DNA of 28,664 bases, from assembly GCA_046723645.1 (NCBI GenBank), contig JBKOUY010000098.1, positions 1 to 28,664 of the forward strand. Direction: 5' to 3'. Below the pieces are notes generated by a model that was not told where the DNA came from, did no database searches, and worked only from the letters and a program-made list of their open reading frames with translations. Source of the DNA: DASQUK01 sp046723645 (lineage in GTDB: Bacteria > Actinomycetota > Acidimicrobiia > Acidimicrobiales > VFJN01). The translations under genes were made by a program, and so were the position numbers. Shown here one piece after another: positions 7,125-14,196 of the stretch. Position 1 is the stretch's first letter. Each line of letters begins with the position of its first letter.

Positions 7125-8711
7125 TCAGGCCGGAGCGTCGACCGGGAGCTTCCGCCGCTCGGTCGGCAGCGAGTCGTACACGTCGGCCACCAGGTCGCTC
7201 CGGATCGACCGGCATGCTGCGTCGTCCCAGCGGTTGTGCCATTGGTAGGGGTCCTCGTCGACGCGGTAGAGCTCACCCTCGCTGCCGTCATAGTGGACGC
7301 CGCACGGCGTCAGCACGCGGTCGCCCCAGGTGCGCTCCAGCCCGTTGGGCCGGCCGTCGGTGCTCTCCTCGTACACGGTGCACAGCCAGCCGTCCCGGTA
7401 GATCGAGCGCAGGTGCATCCCGTAGCCCGGGAACTGGCTGTCCCACTCGCACAGCACGCGCTCGTTGGCGCGATCGTCGGGAGATCCCGTCGGTAGTGCC
7501 CGCCCCTGCATCCACGTGGCCGGCTCGATGCCGGCGATGTCGCAGAACGTGGGCGCCAGGTCGACGTGGCCGACCGGGTCGGCGAGGTCGGCGGGGGGCA
7601 GGCCCGCCGAGGGGGCCGGCCGCCACACGAGCGGCAGCCGCATGAGGGCGTCGACGTGGAACGGGCCCTTGTAGAGCAGCCCGAGGTCGCCCTGGAGCTC
7701 TCCGTGGTCGGTGGTGAAGATCACGTCGGTGTCGGCGGTCCAGCCGCGGGCCTCGATTGCCGCCAGCACGCGCCCGACCGCCTCGTCGATCAGCTCGTTC
7801 ATGACGTGGACCCGGGCGTTGATCTCCCGCACCTGGTCGTGGGTCAGCGAGCCGGGGGAGAACAGCATCGGCCCGCCCTCGGCGTTGGCGAACGTGCCCT
7901 CGTACCAGCGGAGCCAGTGCGCCGGCCTGTCCGCGAGCAGCCTGCGCACCCGATCGGAGTCGCCGGGATGGCCGGGCGGCAGGTCGAGGTCGCGCCAGTC
8001 GACGCGGTGCATCTCGGACTCGGGTGGGTCCCACGGGTGGTGGGGATCGGGGAAGCTGAGCCAGCAGAACCAGTCGTCGCCGTCCTGCACGGTGTCGAGC
8101 CAGTCGATGCAGCGATCGGCGGCCCAATCGGTGTGGTACCAGCCGCGGGGTATCGGGTTGTGCTTGGTCTCGGGCGCGGCGGTGTCGCCGCCGGGCTCCG
8201 CGCCGAGCAGCGAGGCGAAGGACTCGAGGTGCTCGGGATGGTGCTCCGCGAGCCATCGTCCGTAGTGCGACAGCGCCCGGCCCCGGAACGCGGCGACGTG
8301 GACGGCGTTGATGGAGTGGTGGAACCCCCGCCAGGGCCCGGTGTCACCGCGGGCGGCGCGGGCGTTCTCCTCCCAGCGGTAACCGGGATCGAACCCGGGC
8401 TCGAAGTGCGCCTTGCCGATGAGCGCGGTGCGGTACCCCGCCTTGTCGGCCAAGTACCCGGCGACGCTGGGGGCGTCGGTGGGCAGCGCGATGCCGTTGG
8501 CCACCACCCCGTGCGTGCGGGGGTACTGGCCGGTGAGCATCGTGCAGCGCGCGGGCATGCACACCGTGTTCTGGTTGTAGGCGCGCCGGTAGGCGATGCC
8601 GGTGCGGGCGAGCTCGTCGACGACCGGCGTGCGGGCGATCGTGCCGCCGTTGCAGCCGAGGGCGTCGTAGCGCTGCTGGTCGGTGGTGACGAACAGGATG
8701 TTGCGGCCCAT
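7125..8711 (-). CDS. sulfatase (alkaline phosphatase superfamily)
   Basis: Type I sulfatase-family hydrolase of 528 residues. The N-terminus NILFVTTDQQR supplies a metal-binding Asp11, and Cys51 in CMPAR matches the C-x-P-x-R signature that is oxidised to formylglycine. A second metal-site pair is Asp335/His336 in TTDHGE. The DQQR (not DDxR) N-terminus and the overall plan resemble choline-sulfatase, arylsulfatase and phosphonate-monoester-hydrolase relatives, so a sulfate or phosphonate ester is the likely substrate. No signal peptide is visible, so it is probably cytoplasmic. ATG 8711 is favoured over the upstream GTG 8726 because GGAGGGA lies six bases before it. Activity would require a formylglycine-generating enzyme, which is not in this window. 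It heads the operon with the dehalogenase and is divergent from tetR. Confidence 0.9.
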   Translation of the reverse strand: MGRNILFVTTDQQRYDALGCNGGTIARTPVVDELARTGIAYRRAYNQNTVCMPARCTMLTGQYPRTHGVVANGIALPTDAPSVAGYLADKAGYRTALIGKAHFEPGFDPGYRWEENARAARGDTGPWRGFHHSINAVHVAAFRGRALSHYGRWLAEHHPEHLESFASLLGAEPGGDTAAPETKHNPIPRGWYHTDWAADRCIDWLDTVQDGDDWFCWLSFPDPHHPWDPPESEMHRVDWRDLDLPPGHPGDSDRVRRLLADRPAHWLRWYEGTFANAEGGPMLFSPGSLTHDQVREINARVHVMNELIDEAVGRVLAAIEARGWTADTDVIFTTDHGELQGDLGLLYKGPFHVDALMRLPLVWRPAPSAGLPPADLADPVGHVDLAPTFCDIAGIEPATWMQGRALPTGSPDDRANERVLCEWDSQFPGYGMHLRSIYRDGWLCTVYEESTDGRPNGLERTWGDRVLTPCGVHYDGSEGELYRVDEDPYQWHNRWDDAACRSIRSDLVADVYDSLPTERRKLPVDAPA

Positions 8712-8750
8712 GCCGGCTCCCTCCACCCGATATTGGCAGTGGCGGTGACA

Positions 8751-8783
8751 CTATCTATTGACACTGTGACTGTCAATAGATAG
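8751..8783. promoter_or_regulatory. 13-bp-arm palindromic operator with divergent promoters
   Basis: Arms CTATCTATTGACA (8751-8763) and TGTCAATAGATAG (8771-8783) are perfect inverse complements around a 7-base spacer. Each arm contains a consensus -35 hexamer TTGACA pointing in opposite directions: plus strand 8758-8763, minus strand 8776-8771. On the minus strand a TAGTGT (8753-8748) sits 17 bases downstream as a -10, giving a leader of about 30 bases to the sulfatase. On the plus strand a 17-base spacing leads to a weak TAGCCT, which would place the transcription start almost at the tetR ATG, possibly leaderless. This is best read as a TetR operator covering both promoters. Confidence 0.75.
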
Positions 8784-8794
8784 CCTTCGGCGGG

Positions 8795-9433
8795 ATGACC
8801 GCGAGCGATGGCGATGGCGGCGACACGGACCTCGACCTCGACCTCGAGCTCGACCTCGACGGGCGCCACCGGCGCTCCGAGCGCAGCCGCGCTGCGGTGG
8901 TCGACGCCCTGCTGTCGCTGTACGACGACGGCGTCGTGCGCCCGGGCGTCGCCGACATCGCGGCGCGGGCGGGGGTGTCACCACGCTCGGTGTTCCGTCA
9001 CTTCGCCGACCTCGAGGGGCTGGCGAAGGCCGCCATCGAACGCCAGTGGCAGCGGGTCCATCGGCTGTTCGATGCACCCCCGCAGGAGGGCGATCGCGAG
9101 GCCAGGATCAGCGCCCTCGTCGATCAACGCCTGCGGCTGTACGGCGCCGTCATCGGGGTCGCACGGGCCGCCGTGGTGCTGGCGTCGTCGTCGCCGGTCG
9201 TGGCCTCCACACTGCGCGCCCGCCGGCGGCTGCTCGGGGATCAGGTGGATGCCCTGTTCGCCCCGGAGCTCGATGCCCGGCCAACCTCGGCCCGCACCGA
9301 GCTGGCGGCCGCTCTGGAAGCCGCCGCCAGCCTCGAGAACGTGGACTACCTGCGGACACACGCAGGGCTCGGCGCCGACAGCACCGCCGCGGTCGTCCGC
9401 CGGACGCTGCAGGCACTCCTGGAGGCTCCGTGA
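8795..9433 (+). CDS. TetR-family transcriptional regulator
   Basis: Regulator of 212 residues. After an acidic low-complexity N-terminus (residues ~10-22, DTDLDLDLELDLD), residues ~28-75 form a TetR helix-turn-helix (VADIAARAGVSPRSVFRHFADLEGL). The rest is a helical ligand-binding domain of unknown specificity. It probably represses itself and the divergent sulfatase/dehalogenase genes through the palindrome 12 bases upstream of its start. Its stop overlaps the GTG start of the next hydrolase (GTGA), so the two are translationally coupled. An overlapping frame from 8808 is a compositional shadow. The effector is likely a substrate of one of the linked hydrolases (inference). Confidence 0.9.
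   Translation: MTASDGDGGDTDLDLDLELDLDGRHRRSERSRAAVVDALLSLYDDGVVRPGVADIAARAGVSPRSVFRHFADLEGLAKAAIERQWQRVHRLFDAPPQEGDREARISALVDQRLRLYGAVIGVARAAVVLASSSPVVASTLRARRRLLGDQVDALFAPELDARPTSARTELAAALEAAASLENVDYLRTHAGLGADSTAAVVRRTLQALLEAP
8828..8860 (+). repeat. GACCTC hexamer tandem repeat inside tetR
   Basis: About five and a half copies of the hexamer GACCTC, one of them altered to GAGCTC, encode alternating Asp-Leu before the DNA-binding domain of the TetR protein. Whole-hexamer slippage would change the length of the acidic leader without breaking the frame. Confidence 0.7.
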
Positions 9434-10341
9434 GCCCGCCGGATGAGCCGGCCGCAGTCGTCGACTGGGCCGCGCGTGGCCGGGTCTTGTCGCTGGCCGG
9501 TGGCGACGTCTGGGTGCTCGACCAGCCGGCGACCCACGAGGCCGGAGTCGAACCGGTGCTGGTGCTCCACGGGTTCCCGACCTGCTCGTTCGACTGGCGC
9601 CACGTGCTCCCGGCACTCAGCCGCCGCCGGCGCGTGGTGCTGTTCGACTTCCCCGGGTTCGGGCTCTCGGACAAGCCCGACCAGCGCTACAGCATCCGCC
9701 GCCAGGCCGACGTCGTCGAGGCCGTGTGCGGCGCCCTCGGGCTCGATCGCCTGGCCCTCGTCACACACGACATGGGCGACAGCATCGGCGGGGAGCTGCT
9801 GGCACGGGACCTCGACGGGCACCTCGGCATGGAGATCACCCGGCGGGTCGTGACCAACGGCTCCATCTATCTCGAGCTCGCCCACCTCACGCCCGGCCAG
9901 CTCTTCCTGCTGGAGCTCCCGGATGCCCGCCTCGACCCGCCGCTCCCCGGGGCGCCGCCCGACGACGGCGCGGCGATGCGCGCGGCGCTGGCGGCTACTT
10001 TCTCACCAGACAGCCCGCCCGACCCGGGCGAGCTGGCGGCCCAGTGGGCCCTCATCGCCCGGGGCGGTGGGCAGCGGCTGCTCCCCCGCACGATTCGCTA
10101 CATCGAGGACCGGCGGGCCGAGGAGGCACGGTTCACCGGGGCGATCGAGAGTCATCCGTCACCGCTCGCCGTGGTTTGGGGCGATCGGGACCCGATAGCC
10201 GTCGTCGCCATGGTGAACCGGTTGCACGGCCGCCGGTGCGACGCCCACGTTGCCGTTCTCGCCGGCGTCGGTCACTACCCGATGATCGAGGACCCTCCGC
10301 GTTTCGCCGCCGCCACGGTCGGTTTTCTCGACGCAGCCTGA
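9430..10341 (+). CDS. alpha/beta hydrolase, MEST-like
   Basis: Alpha/beta hydrolase of 303 residues. It shows HGFPTCSFDW (oxyanion region), FDFPGFGLSDKP, a nucleophile-elbow segment THDMGDS with Asp as the likely nucleophile, VVWGDRDPIA as the acid strand and GVGHYPMIEDP with the catalytic His. An Asp nucleophile fits epoxide-hydrolase or dehalogenase chemistry rather than a serine esterase. The combination of HGFPT-S-x-DW, HDxGD and HYPxxEDP with the C-terminal GFL/I-N/D resembles the eukaryotic MEST family from memory. The true reaction is unknown. The GTG start overlaps the tetR stop by four bases. A 9-bp hairpin follows four bases after the stop. Confidence 0.85.
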   Translation: MSPPDEPAAVVDWAARGRVLSLAGGDVWVLDQPATHEAGVEPVLVLHGFPTCSFDWRHVLPALSRRRRVVLFDFPGFGLSDKPDQRYSIRRQADVVEAVCGALGLDRLALVTHDMGDSIGGELLARDLDGHLGMEITRRVVTNGSIYLELAHLTPGQLFLLELPDARLDPPLPGAPPDDGAAMRAALAATFSPDSPPDPGELAAQWALIARGGGQRLLPRTIRYIEDRRAEEARFTGAIESHPSPLAVVWGDRDPIAVVAMVNRLHGRRCDAHVAVLAGVGHYPMIEDPPRFAAATVGFLDAA

Positions 10342-10344
10342 ACC

Positions 10345-10366
10345 GACCGGCGCGTTTGCGCCGGTC
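10345..10366 (+). terminator. terminator-like hairpin after the tetR-hydrolase operon
   Basis: Perfect 9-bp arms GACCGGCGC (10345-10353) and GCGCCGGTC (10358-10366) enclose a GTTT loop, starting four bases past the hydrolase stop codon. There is no U-tract, as is usual for actinobacterial hairpin terminators. Confidence 0.6.
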
Positions 10367-10406
10367 AGCAGCCGGGTAGCAGGCGTGATGAAGCTAAGGA
10401 GGAACC

Positions 10407-11018
10407 ATGCGCCTGCTTTCTCGGAGAAGTGACGTGCGTGACGAGCGCGACGACGTCGTTCGTGACGACGACGTACGCGACGATGACCTGGGCCGCCGCC
10501 CCGTCCGTGACGACGTCACTCGCGACGAGGTCGTCGACGAGCCCGAGGCGTATCCGCGCGAGGACATCGTCCGGTACAAGTGGAGCCCCGCCATCGCGCT
10601 CGCGGTCCTGGCCGGTGCCGCTCTGGCGGCGCTCGGCATCGTGGTGCTGATCCGCACCGAGATCAACGACACCTGGTACACGCCGGTCGAGACTGTGGCC
10701 CGCATCGACCACACCCCGCTCCTCGGAGCGATCGAGGTCGGTGTCGGTGCGCTGCTGGTGATCCTCGGCCTGCTCGGCCTTCGCCGGCTCACGGCGTTCG
10801 TGTGCATCGCCGGCGCAGTTGCTGCCGCAGTGGCGGCGATCGATCCCGGCCGGTTCTCGACCGAGCTGGCGATCGAGCGCTGGTGGGCCATCGCCCTCGC
10901 GGCCGGTGGGGCGGCCCTCGCCGTCCTGTTGATGCTGCCGCCGCCGGTGGAGAGGGTCGCGGGAGCGCCCAGCACCCGGCGCGGCCGTGGCTACCGCCGG
11001 GTGGTCCAGCAGCACTAG
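10407..11018 (+). CDS. four-helix membrane protein with charged N-terminus
   Basis: Hypothetical membrane protein of 203 residues. The first ~55 residues are highly charged with a repeating Arg-Asp pattern (VRDDDVRDDD, VRDDVTRDE). Hydrophobic segments at ~61-82, 107-125, 128-144 and 159-177 predict four transmembrane helices, and the tail is basic (RRGRGYRR). A near-ideal ribosome-binding site AAGGAGGA lies five bases before the ATG, so expression may be high. The arrangement resembles actinobacterial DUF6458/DUF-type small envelope proteins only in general terms. I do not recognise a specific family. A 20-base perfect palindrome follows 14 bases after the stop. Confidence 0.8.
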   Translation: MRLLSRRSDVRDERDDVVRDDDVRDDDLGRRPVRDDVTRDEVVDEPEAYPREDIVRYKWSPAIALAVLAGAALAALGIVVLIRTEINDTWYTPVETVARIDHTPLLGAIEVGVGALLVILGLLGLRRLTAFVCIAGAVAAAVAAIDPGRFSTELAIERWWAIALAAGGAALAVLLMLPPPVERVAGAPSTRRGRGYRRVVQQH

Positions 11019-11031
11019 TCGAACCATCCAC

Positions 11032-11051
11032 GCATCCGGGCGCCCGGATGC
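11032..11051 (+). terminator. perfect 20-base palindrome, probable terminator
   Basis: A 20-base fully self-complementary sequence with half-site GCATCCGGGC begins 14 bases after the membrane-protein stop. As RNA it folds to a strong GC-rich hairpin. Its position suggests transcription termination, though a dimeric-protein binding site is possible. Confidence 0.5.
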
Positions 11052-11184
11052 CTGACCGCAACGAGCGGCCCGGCACCGGGCGTCCGGCGCGTCTGGGGAG
11101 GCACGACGCCCGAGCCCGGACAGGCGGGAGGATGCCATGACGCGGGTGGCGGATCCGGCTGGCGGTCTGCGCCGGGACTTGTGC

Positions 11185-11373
11185 CTACGGCTCCAGGTTG
11201 CGGTTGTGCCAGTGGTTGAGCCACCACATGAGGCTCCACCACCGACGGGCCCCACCCAAAGCCTGAGCGTCGGCGGCGAAGCGCGCCACGAAGGCGGGGT
11301 CGTCGACCTCCAACGATCCCTCCAGGACCTCGAGCACCGTTCGTTCGTGCTGCGAGAGGCGGTCATCGCTCAT
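11185..11373 (-). CDS. short DUF3040-like protein
   Basis: Protein of 62 residues. The N-terminal part (RLSQHERTVLEVLEGSLEVDDPAF) fits the conserved start of DUF3040 proteins, small actinobacterial proteins of unknown function. Typical members carry one or two C-terminal membrane helices. This one ends instead in a tryptophan-rich segment (WWSLMWWLNHWHN) that is amphipathic rather than clearly membrane-spanning, so it is a short variant. It is transcribed divergently from the HAF/M15 gene, with 143 bases between starts. An antisense frame with a Shine-Dalgarno at 11137 covers the same region but looks non-coding. Confidence 0.7.
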   Translation of the reverse strand: MSDDRLSQHERTVLEVLEGSLEVDDPAFVARFAADAQALGGARRWWSLMWWLNHWHNRNLEP

Positions 11374-11516
11374 GCGGTGCCCCTGCTACCCAGCGGGCAA
11401 CGGCCTAACCAGGGCGGGTCATCCGGGCGGGACAGGACTTGGCTCGATCCGGGACAGCGCCCGGCTCCGAACACGCGTGAGTCGAGACACCCGCTCGACC
11501 GGAAGGGAGCCCCGTC

Positions 11517-12923
11517 GTGTCGCGGTTCGGCAGTTGGAGCAGGGCGCGTCGCACCGCGGCCGCGCTCACGATTGCGGCCGTCGCCGTCGTCACGGTCGGC
11601 GGGACGGGGGTGCCGGTCGGCGCGGCCGGCGCCGGGAGGCCCCGCAGCGCCACGCCGGGGTTCGTGCTGAGCGACGGCCGGTACCGCGAGTTCGAGGCCC
11701 CGAGCCCCCGCGTCGAGCTCTTCCCGAGCGGCATCAACGACACCGGAGACGTCACGGGGGAGTACATCCGCCCCGACCGGGAGTCCGGCTTCGTCCGGGA
11801 CGGGCGCGGCAGGATCTCCACCTTCGACGTCCCGGGTGCGCGGGGCACCGACGCCGCCAAGATCAACGATCGCCGCCAGATCGTGGGCCGCTACAGCGAC
11901 GACACGCCGTTCGTCGACGACAGCACCCGGGTGCGCGGCTACGTCCGCGACGGGGGCCGGATCACCAGGATCGACGTGCCCCGGGCGGCGCACACGCTGC
12001 CGACCGGCATCAACGACCGGGGCGACGTCGTGGGCTACTACGTGGACGCCAGCGACGCGACGCACGGCTTCCTCTGGAGCGACGGACGCTTCACGACGCT
12101 CGACGTCCCCGGGGCCAAGGCCCCCACACCCGTCGACATCAACGACCGGGGCGACGTGGTCGGCGTGTACCTCGACGCTGCGGGGGCGCCGAAGGGGTTC
12201 CTGCTGAGCAAGGGCCGCTACCGGACCATCGCCGCTCCCGGCGTCCCGACCACCGTCCCGTTCGGGATCAACGACGGTGGCCAGGTCGTCGGCTACACGG
12301 CCGACGACCTGAAACAGACGGGTGCCCGCGGCTTCGTGCTGGCGGACGGAAACAAGTGGTCCTTCAGCCCGGTCGACTTCCCGGGGGCGCCCAAGACCGT
12401 CGCCCTCGGCATCAACGACCGTGGTGACATCGTCGGGCTCCACGAGAATCCCGACCTGACCCCCGGCGCGCCGGCCACCGGTGGCCGACCCGACACCACG
12501 GCGGCCGAGGGCCGGCCGGGCGTGCTGTCCGACCTCGACCTGCAGACGGTCCGGGGCATCACGGTCAACGCCGAGATCGCCGACGAGATCGAGGGCCTGC
12601 TGGCGGCGGCGGAGGCCGACGGCATCGCCCTCACCGGCTACGGGCATCGGGACCACGCCCGCCAGATCGCGCTCCGGCGGGCCCACTGCGGCACGAGCGA
12701 CTACGCCATCTACCAGATGCCGGCCGGCCAGTGTTCCCCGCCGACGGCGCGCCCGGGCACGTCGATGCACGAGCGCGGCGAAGCAATCGACTTCAGCTGC
12801 GACGGGATGCTCATCCGCTCCCACTCGAACCCGTGCTACCGGTGGCTGGCGGACCACGCGGCCGACTACGGGCTGCACAACCTGCCCAGCGAGGCCTGGC
12901 ACTGGTCGACGAACGGCTCCTGA
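11517..12923 (+). CDS. secreted HAF-repeat / M15 D,D-carboxypeptidase-like fusion
   Basis: Exported protein of 468 residues. A signal peptide covers residues 1-~37 (basic start, hydrophobic stretch, GAAGA). Six HAF-type beta repeats follow, each with an IND core: residues 73, 116, 165, 208, 251 and 299, as in GINDRGDVVGYY. After a short linker (~310-340), residues ~343-468 form an M15 (VanY-like) metallopeptidase domain. The zinc-site motifs are complete: His418 and Asp425 in SMHERGEAID, and Glu459 and His462 in EAWHW. Four cysteines (391, 406, 428, 440) could form two disulfides outside the cell. The likely role is trimming of peptidoglycan stem peptides or another peptide, with the repeats as a binding module (inference). 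The GTG start is preceded by GGAAGGGAG. Confidence 0.85.
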   Translation: MSRFGSWSRARRTAAALTIAAVAVVTVGGTGVPVGAAGAGRPRSATPGFVLSDGRYREFEAPSPRVELFPSGINDTGDVTGEYIRPDRESGFVRDGRGRISTFDVPGARGTDAAKINDRRQIVGRYSDDTPFVDDSTRVRGYVRDGGRITRIDVPRAAHTLPTGINDRGDVVGYYVDASDATHGFLWSDGRFTTLDVPGAKAPTPVDINDRGDVVGVYLDAAGAPKGFLLSKGRYRTIAAPGVPTTVPFGINDGGQVVGYTADDLKQTGARGFVLADGNKWSFSPVDFPGAPKTVALGINDRGDIVGLHENPDLTPGAPATGGRPDTTAAEGRPGVLSDLDLQTVRGITVNAEIADEIEGLLAAAEADGIALTGYGHRDHARQIALRRAHCGTSDYAIYQMPAGQCSPPTARPGTSMHERGEAIDFSCDGMLIRSHSNPCYRWLADHAADYGLHNLPSEAWHWSTNGS

Positions 12924-13087
12924 CGCCCACGCCGCGGCGGGCGCGGCGCGGGGGGCGTGTCGATCGCCAGGCACTGACCCCGTACCGGCGTTCGGATGTG
13001 CCGGTTTCCGTTGCTTGTGGACGCCGGTTCGCTCGTCGGCGAAGGGTCTCTTGATTGAGCCGGGGCGCTGTCGGGAAGCCGGTAGCC

Positions 13088-13555
13088 GTGACGAAGCGAC
13101 CCGGCTGGGTGCAGCGGACGGAAGAGGTCCTAGACGACCACACCGCGCGGCCACCTGGTGAGCGCAAGTACGCCGCTGGCGCCCGAGCCCGTACCAGCGA
13201 CCAGGAAGCTCTCCGTCGCGAGCAGCAGGACGAGGCGGCGGAGGCCTGGGCCGGTCCCGGGATGGGGGCCATGACGAACGCCCAGGTCAAGGGCCTGGTG
13301 CTCGGGGCGATCGTCGGCGGCCTGTGCGGGGCCTTGTTGTTCCTGCCACTGGGCCTGATCGGCTGGGGCGATATCTCGCTGCCGTGGCGACTCGGCCTCG
13401 CCGCCCTGTGCGGGGCATTCGCCGGCGGGGTCGGAGGCGCCGTCTACCTCGGTGGACGCGAGCCGGAGCTGGAGGGCGAGACCCAGGACGTCGACGATCG
13501 GCCGTCGATCGGCACCACGCTCCGTGACCCGCACACCGATGCCCGGGGTCGGTAG
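13088..13555 (+). CDS. two-helix membrane protein, glycine-zipper type
   Basis: Hypothetical protein of 155 residues. A charged, probably cytoplasmic N-terminus of ~65 residues precedes two hydrophobic glycine-rich helices at ~67-91 and ~92-111 (GLVLGAIVGGLCGALLFLPLGL; GLAALCGAFAGGVGGAVYLGG). A charged C-terminal tail follows. The GxxxG patterns suggest close helix packing. I recognise no family. GTG 13088 is preferred to the TTG at 13055. Its stop ends at 13555, one base before a GTG that opens the frame of the nucleotidyltransferase, so the two are probably cotranscribed. Confidence 0.72.
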   Translation: MTKRPGWVQRTEEVLDDHTARPPGERKYAAGARARTSDQEALRREQQDEAAEAWAGPGMGAMTNAQVKGLVLGAIVGGLCGALLFLPLGLIGWGDISLPWRLGLAALCGAFAGGVGGAVYLGGREPELEGETQDVDDRPSIGTTLRDPHTDARGR

Positions 13556-13576
13556 GTGTCGCACTACCCCGGGGGC

Positions 13577-14194
13577 ATGGAGCCCTCCGACGAGGACATC
13601 GAGCGCACCCTGGCCGAGGTCGTGCGTGCCATCGAGGACAAGGGGATTCCCTACCTGCTGATGGGGGGCGCCGGCACCGTGACGTTCGGCCGGTGTCGCG
13701 CCACCAACGACATCGACGTCTTCGTGCGGGTCGGCGACGCGGGCCGCGTCCTCGAGGTGCTCGAGGCCGCGGGGTTCGAGACCACCGAGACCGAGCTCAC
13801 GTGGTTGCACAAGGCATTCCGCCACGGCGTGCTGGTCGACGTGATCTACCGGTCGGCCGGCGACGTGCTCCTCGACGACGAGATGCTGCGGCGCGGCCAG
13901 CGGTGGACCTATCGCGGCACCGAGACGACGATCATGTGTCCCGAGGACCTGGTCGTCATCAAGGCGCTGGCGTCGAGCGAGGAGGCCCCGCGCCACTGGT
14001 ACGACGCCCTGTCCCTGATCGCGAGCTGCCGGCTCGACTGGGAGTACCTCGTGGAGCGGGCGCGCGCCGCCGGCCCGAGGCGGCTGCTGAGCCTCCTGCT
14101 GTACGCCGAGTCCAACGACCTGGCGGTGCCGACGCGTATCATCGAGTCGCTGTACGACACCGTCCACGGCACCGACGGCGACACCGGCCCGTGA
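13577..14194 (+). CDS. nucleotidyltransferase-fold protein (MNT/AbiEii-like)
   Basis: Protein of 205 residues (212 if GTG 13556 is used) with a polymerase-beta-type nucleotidyltransferase core. Counting from 13556, the GG motif is at 37-38 (LLMGGAGTVTFG) and the metal-binding pair Asp52 and Asp54 in TNDIDVFV. It continues with VDVIYRSAGDVLLDDEM and a CPEDLVVIKALAS segment typical of the DUF6036/AbiEii-like group. Such proteins can be toxins or antitoxin partners, or can modify RNA or small molecules, but none of these is shown here. The upstream neighbour is the membrane protein, and no canonical HEPN partner is present. It ends two bases before the convergent ligase. The start is uncertain because neither candidate has a good ribosome-binding site. 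Confidence 0.78.
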   Translation: MEPSDEDIERTLAEVVRAIEDKGIPYLLMGGAGTVTFGRCRATNDIDVFVRVGDAGRVLEVLEAAGFETTETELTWLHKAFRHGVLVDVIYRSAGDVLLDDEMLRRGQRWTYRGTETTIMCPEDLVVIKALASSEEAPRHWYDALSLIASCRLDWEYLVERARAAGPRRLLSLLLYAESNDLAVPTRIIESLYDTVHGTDGDTGP

Positions 14195-14196
14195 CC

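Noticed and set aside
11137..11670. Plus-strand ORF with a good Shine-Dalgarno (GGGAGGATGCC) before ATG 11137
   Set aside because: Its product is low-complexity and proline/arginine-rich. The first part is antisense to the DUF3040-like gene and the last part is a frame-shifted reading of the HAF/M15 gene. No recognisable domain.
12924..13087. Possible promoter or small gene in the 164-base gap after the HAF/M15 gene
   Set aside because: I found no convincing -10/-35 pair, hairpin or supported ORF. GC-rich runs only.
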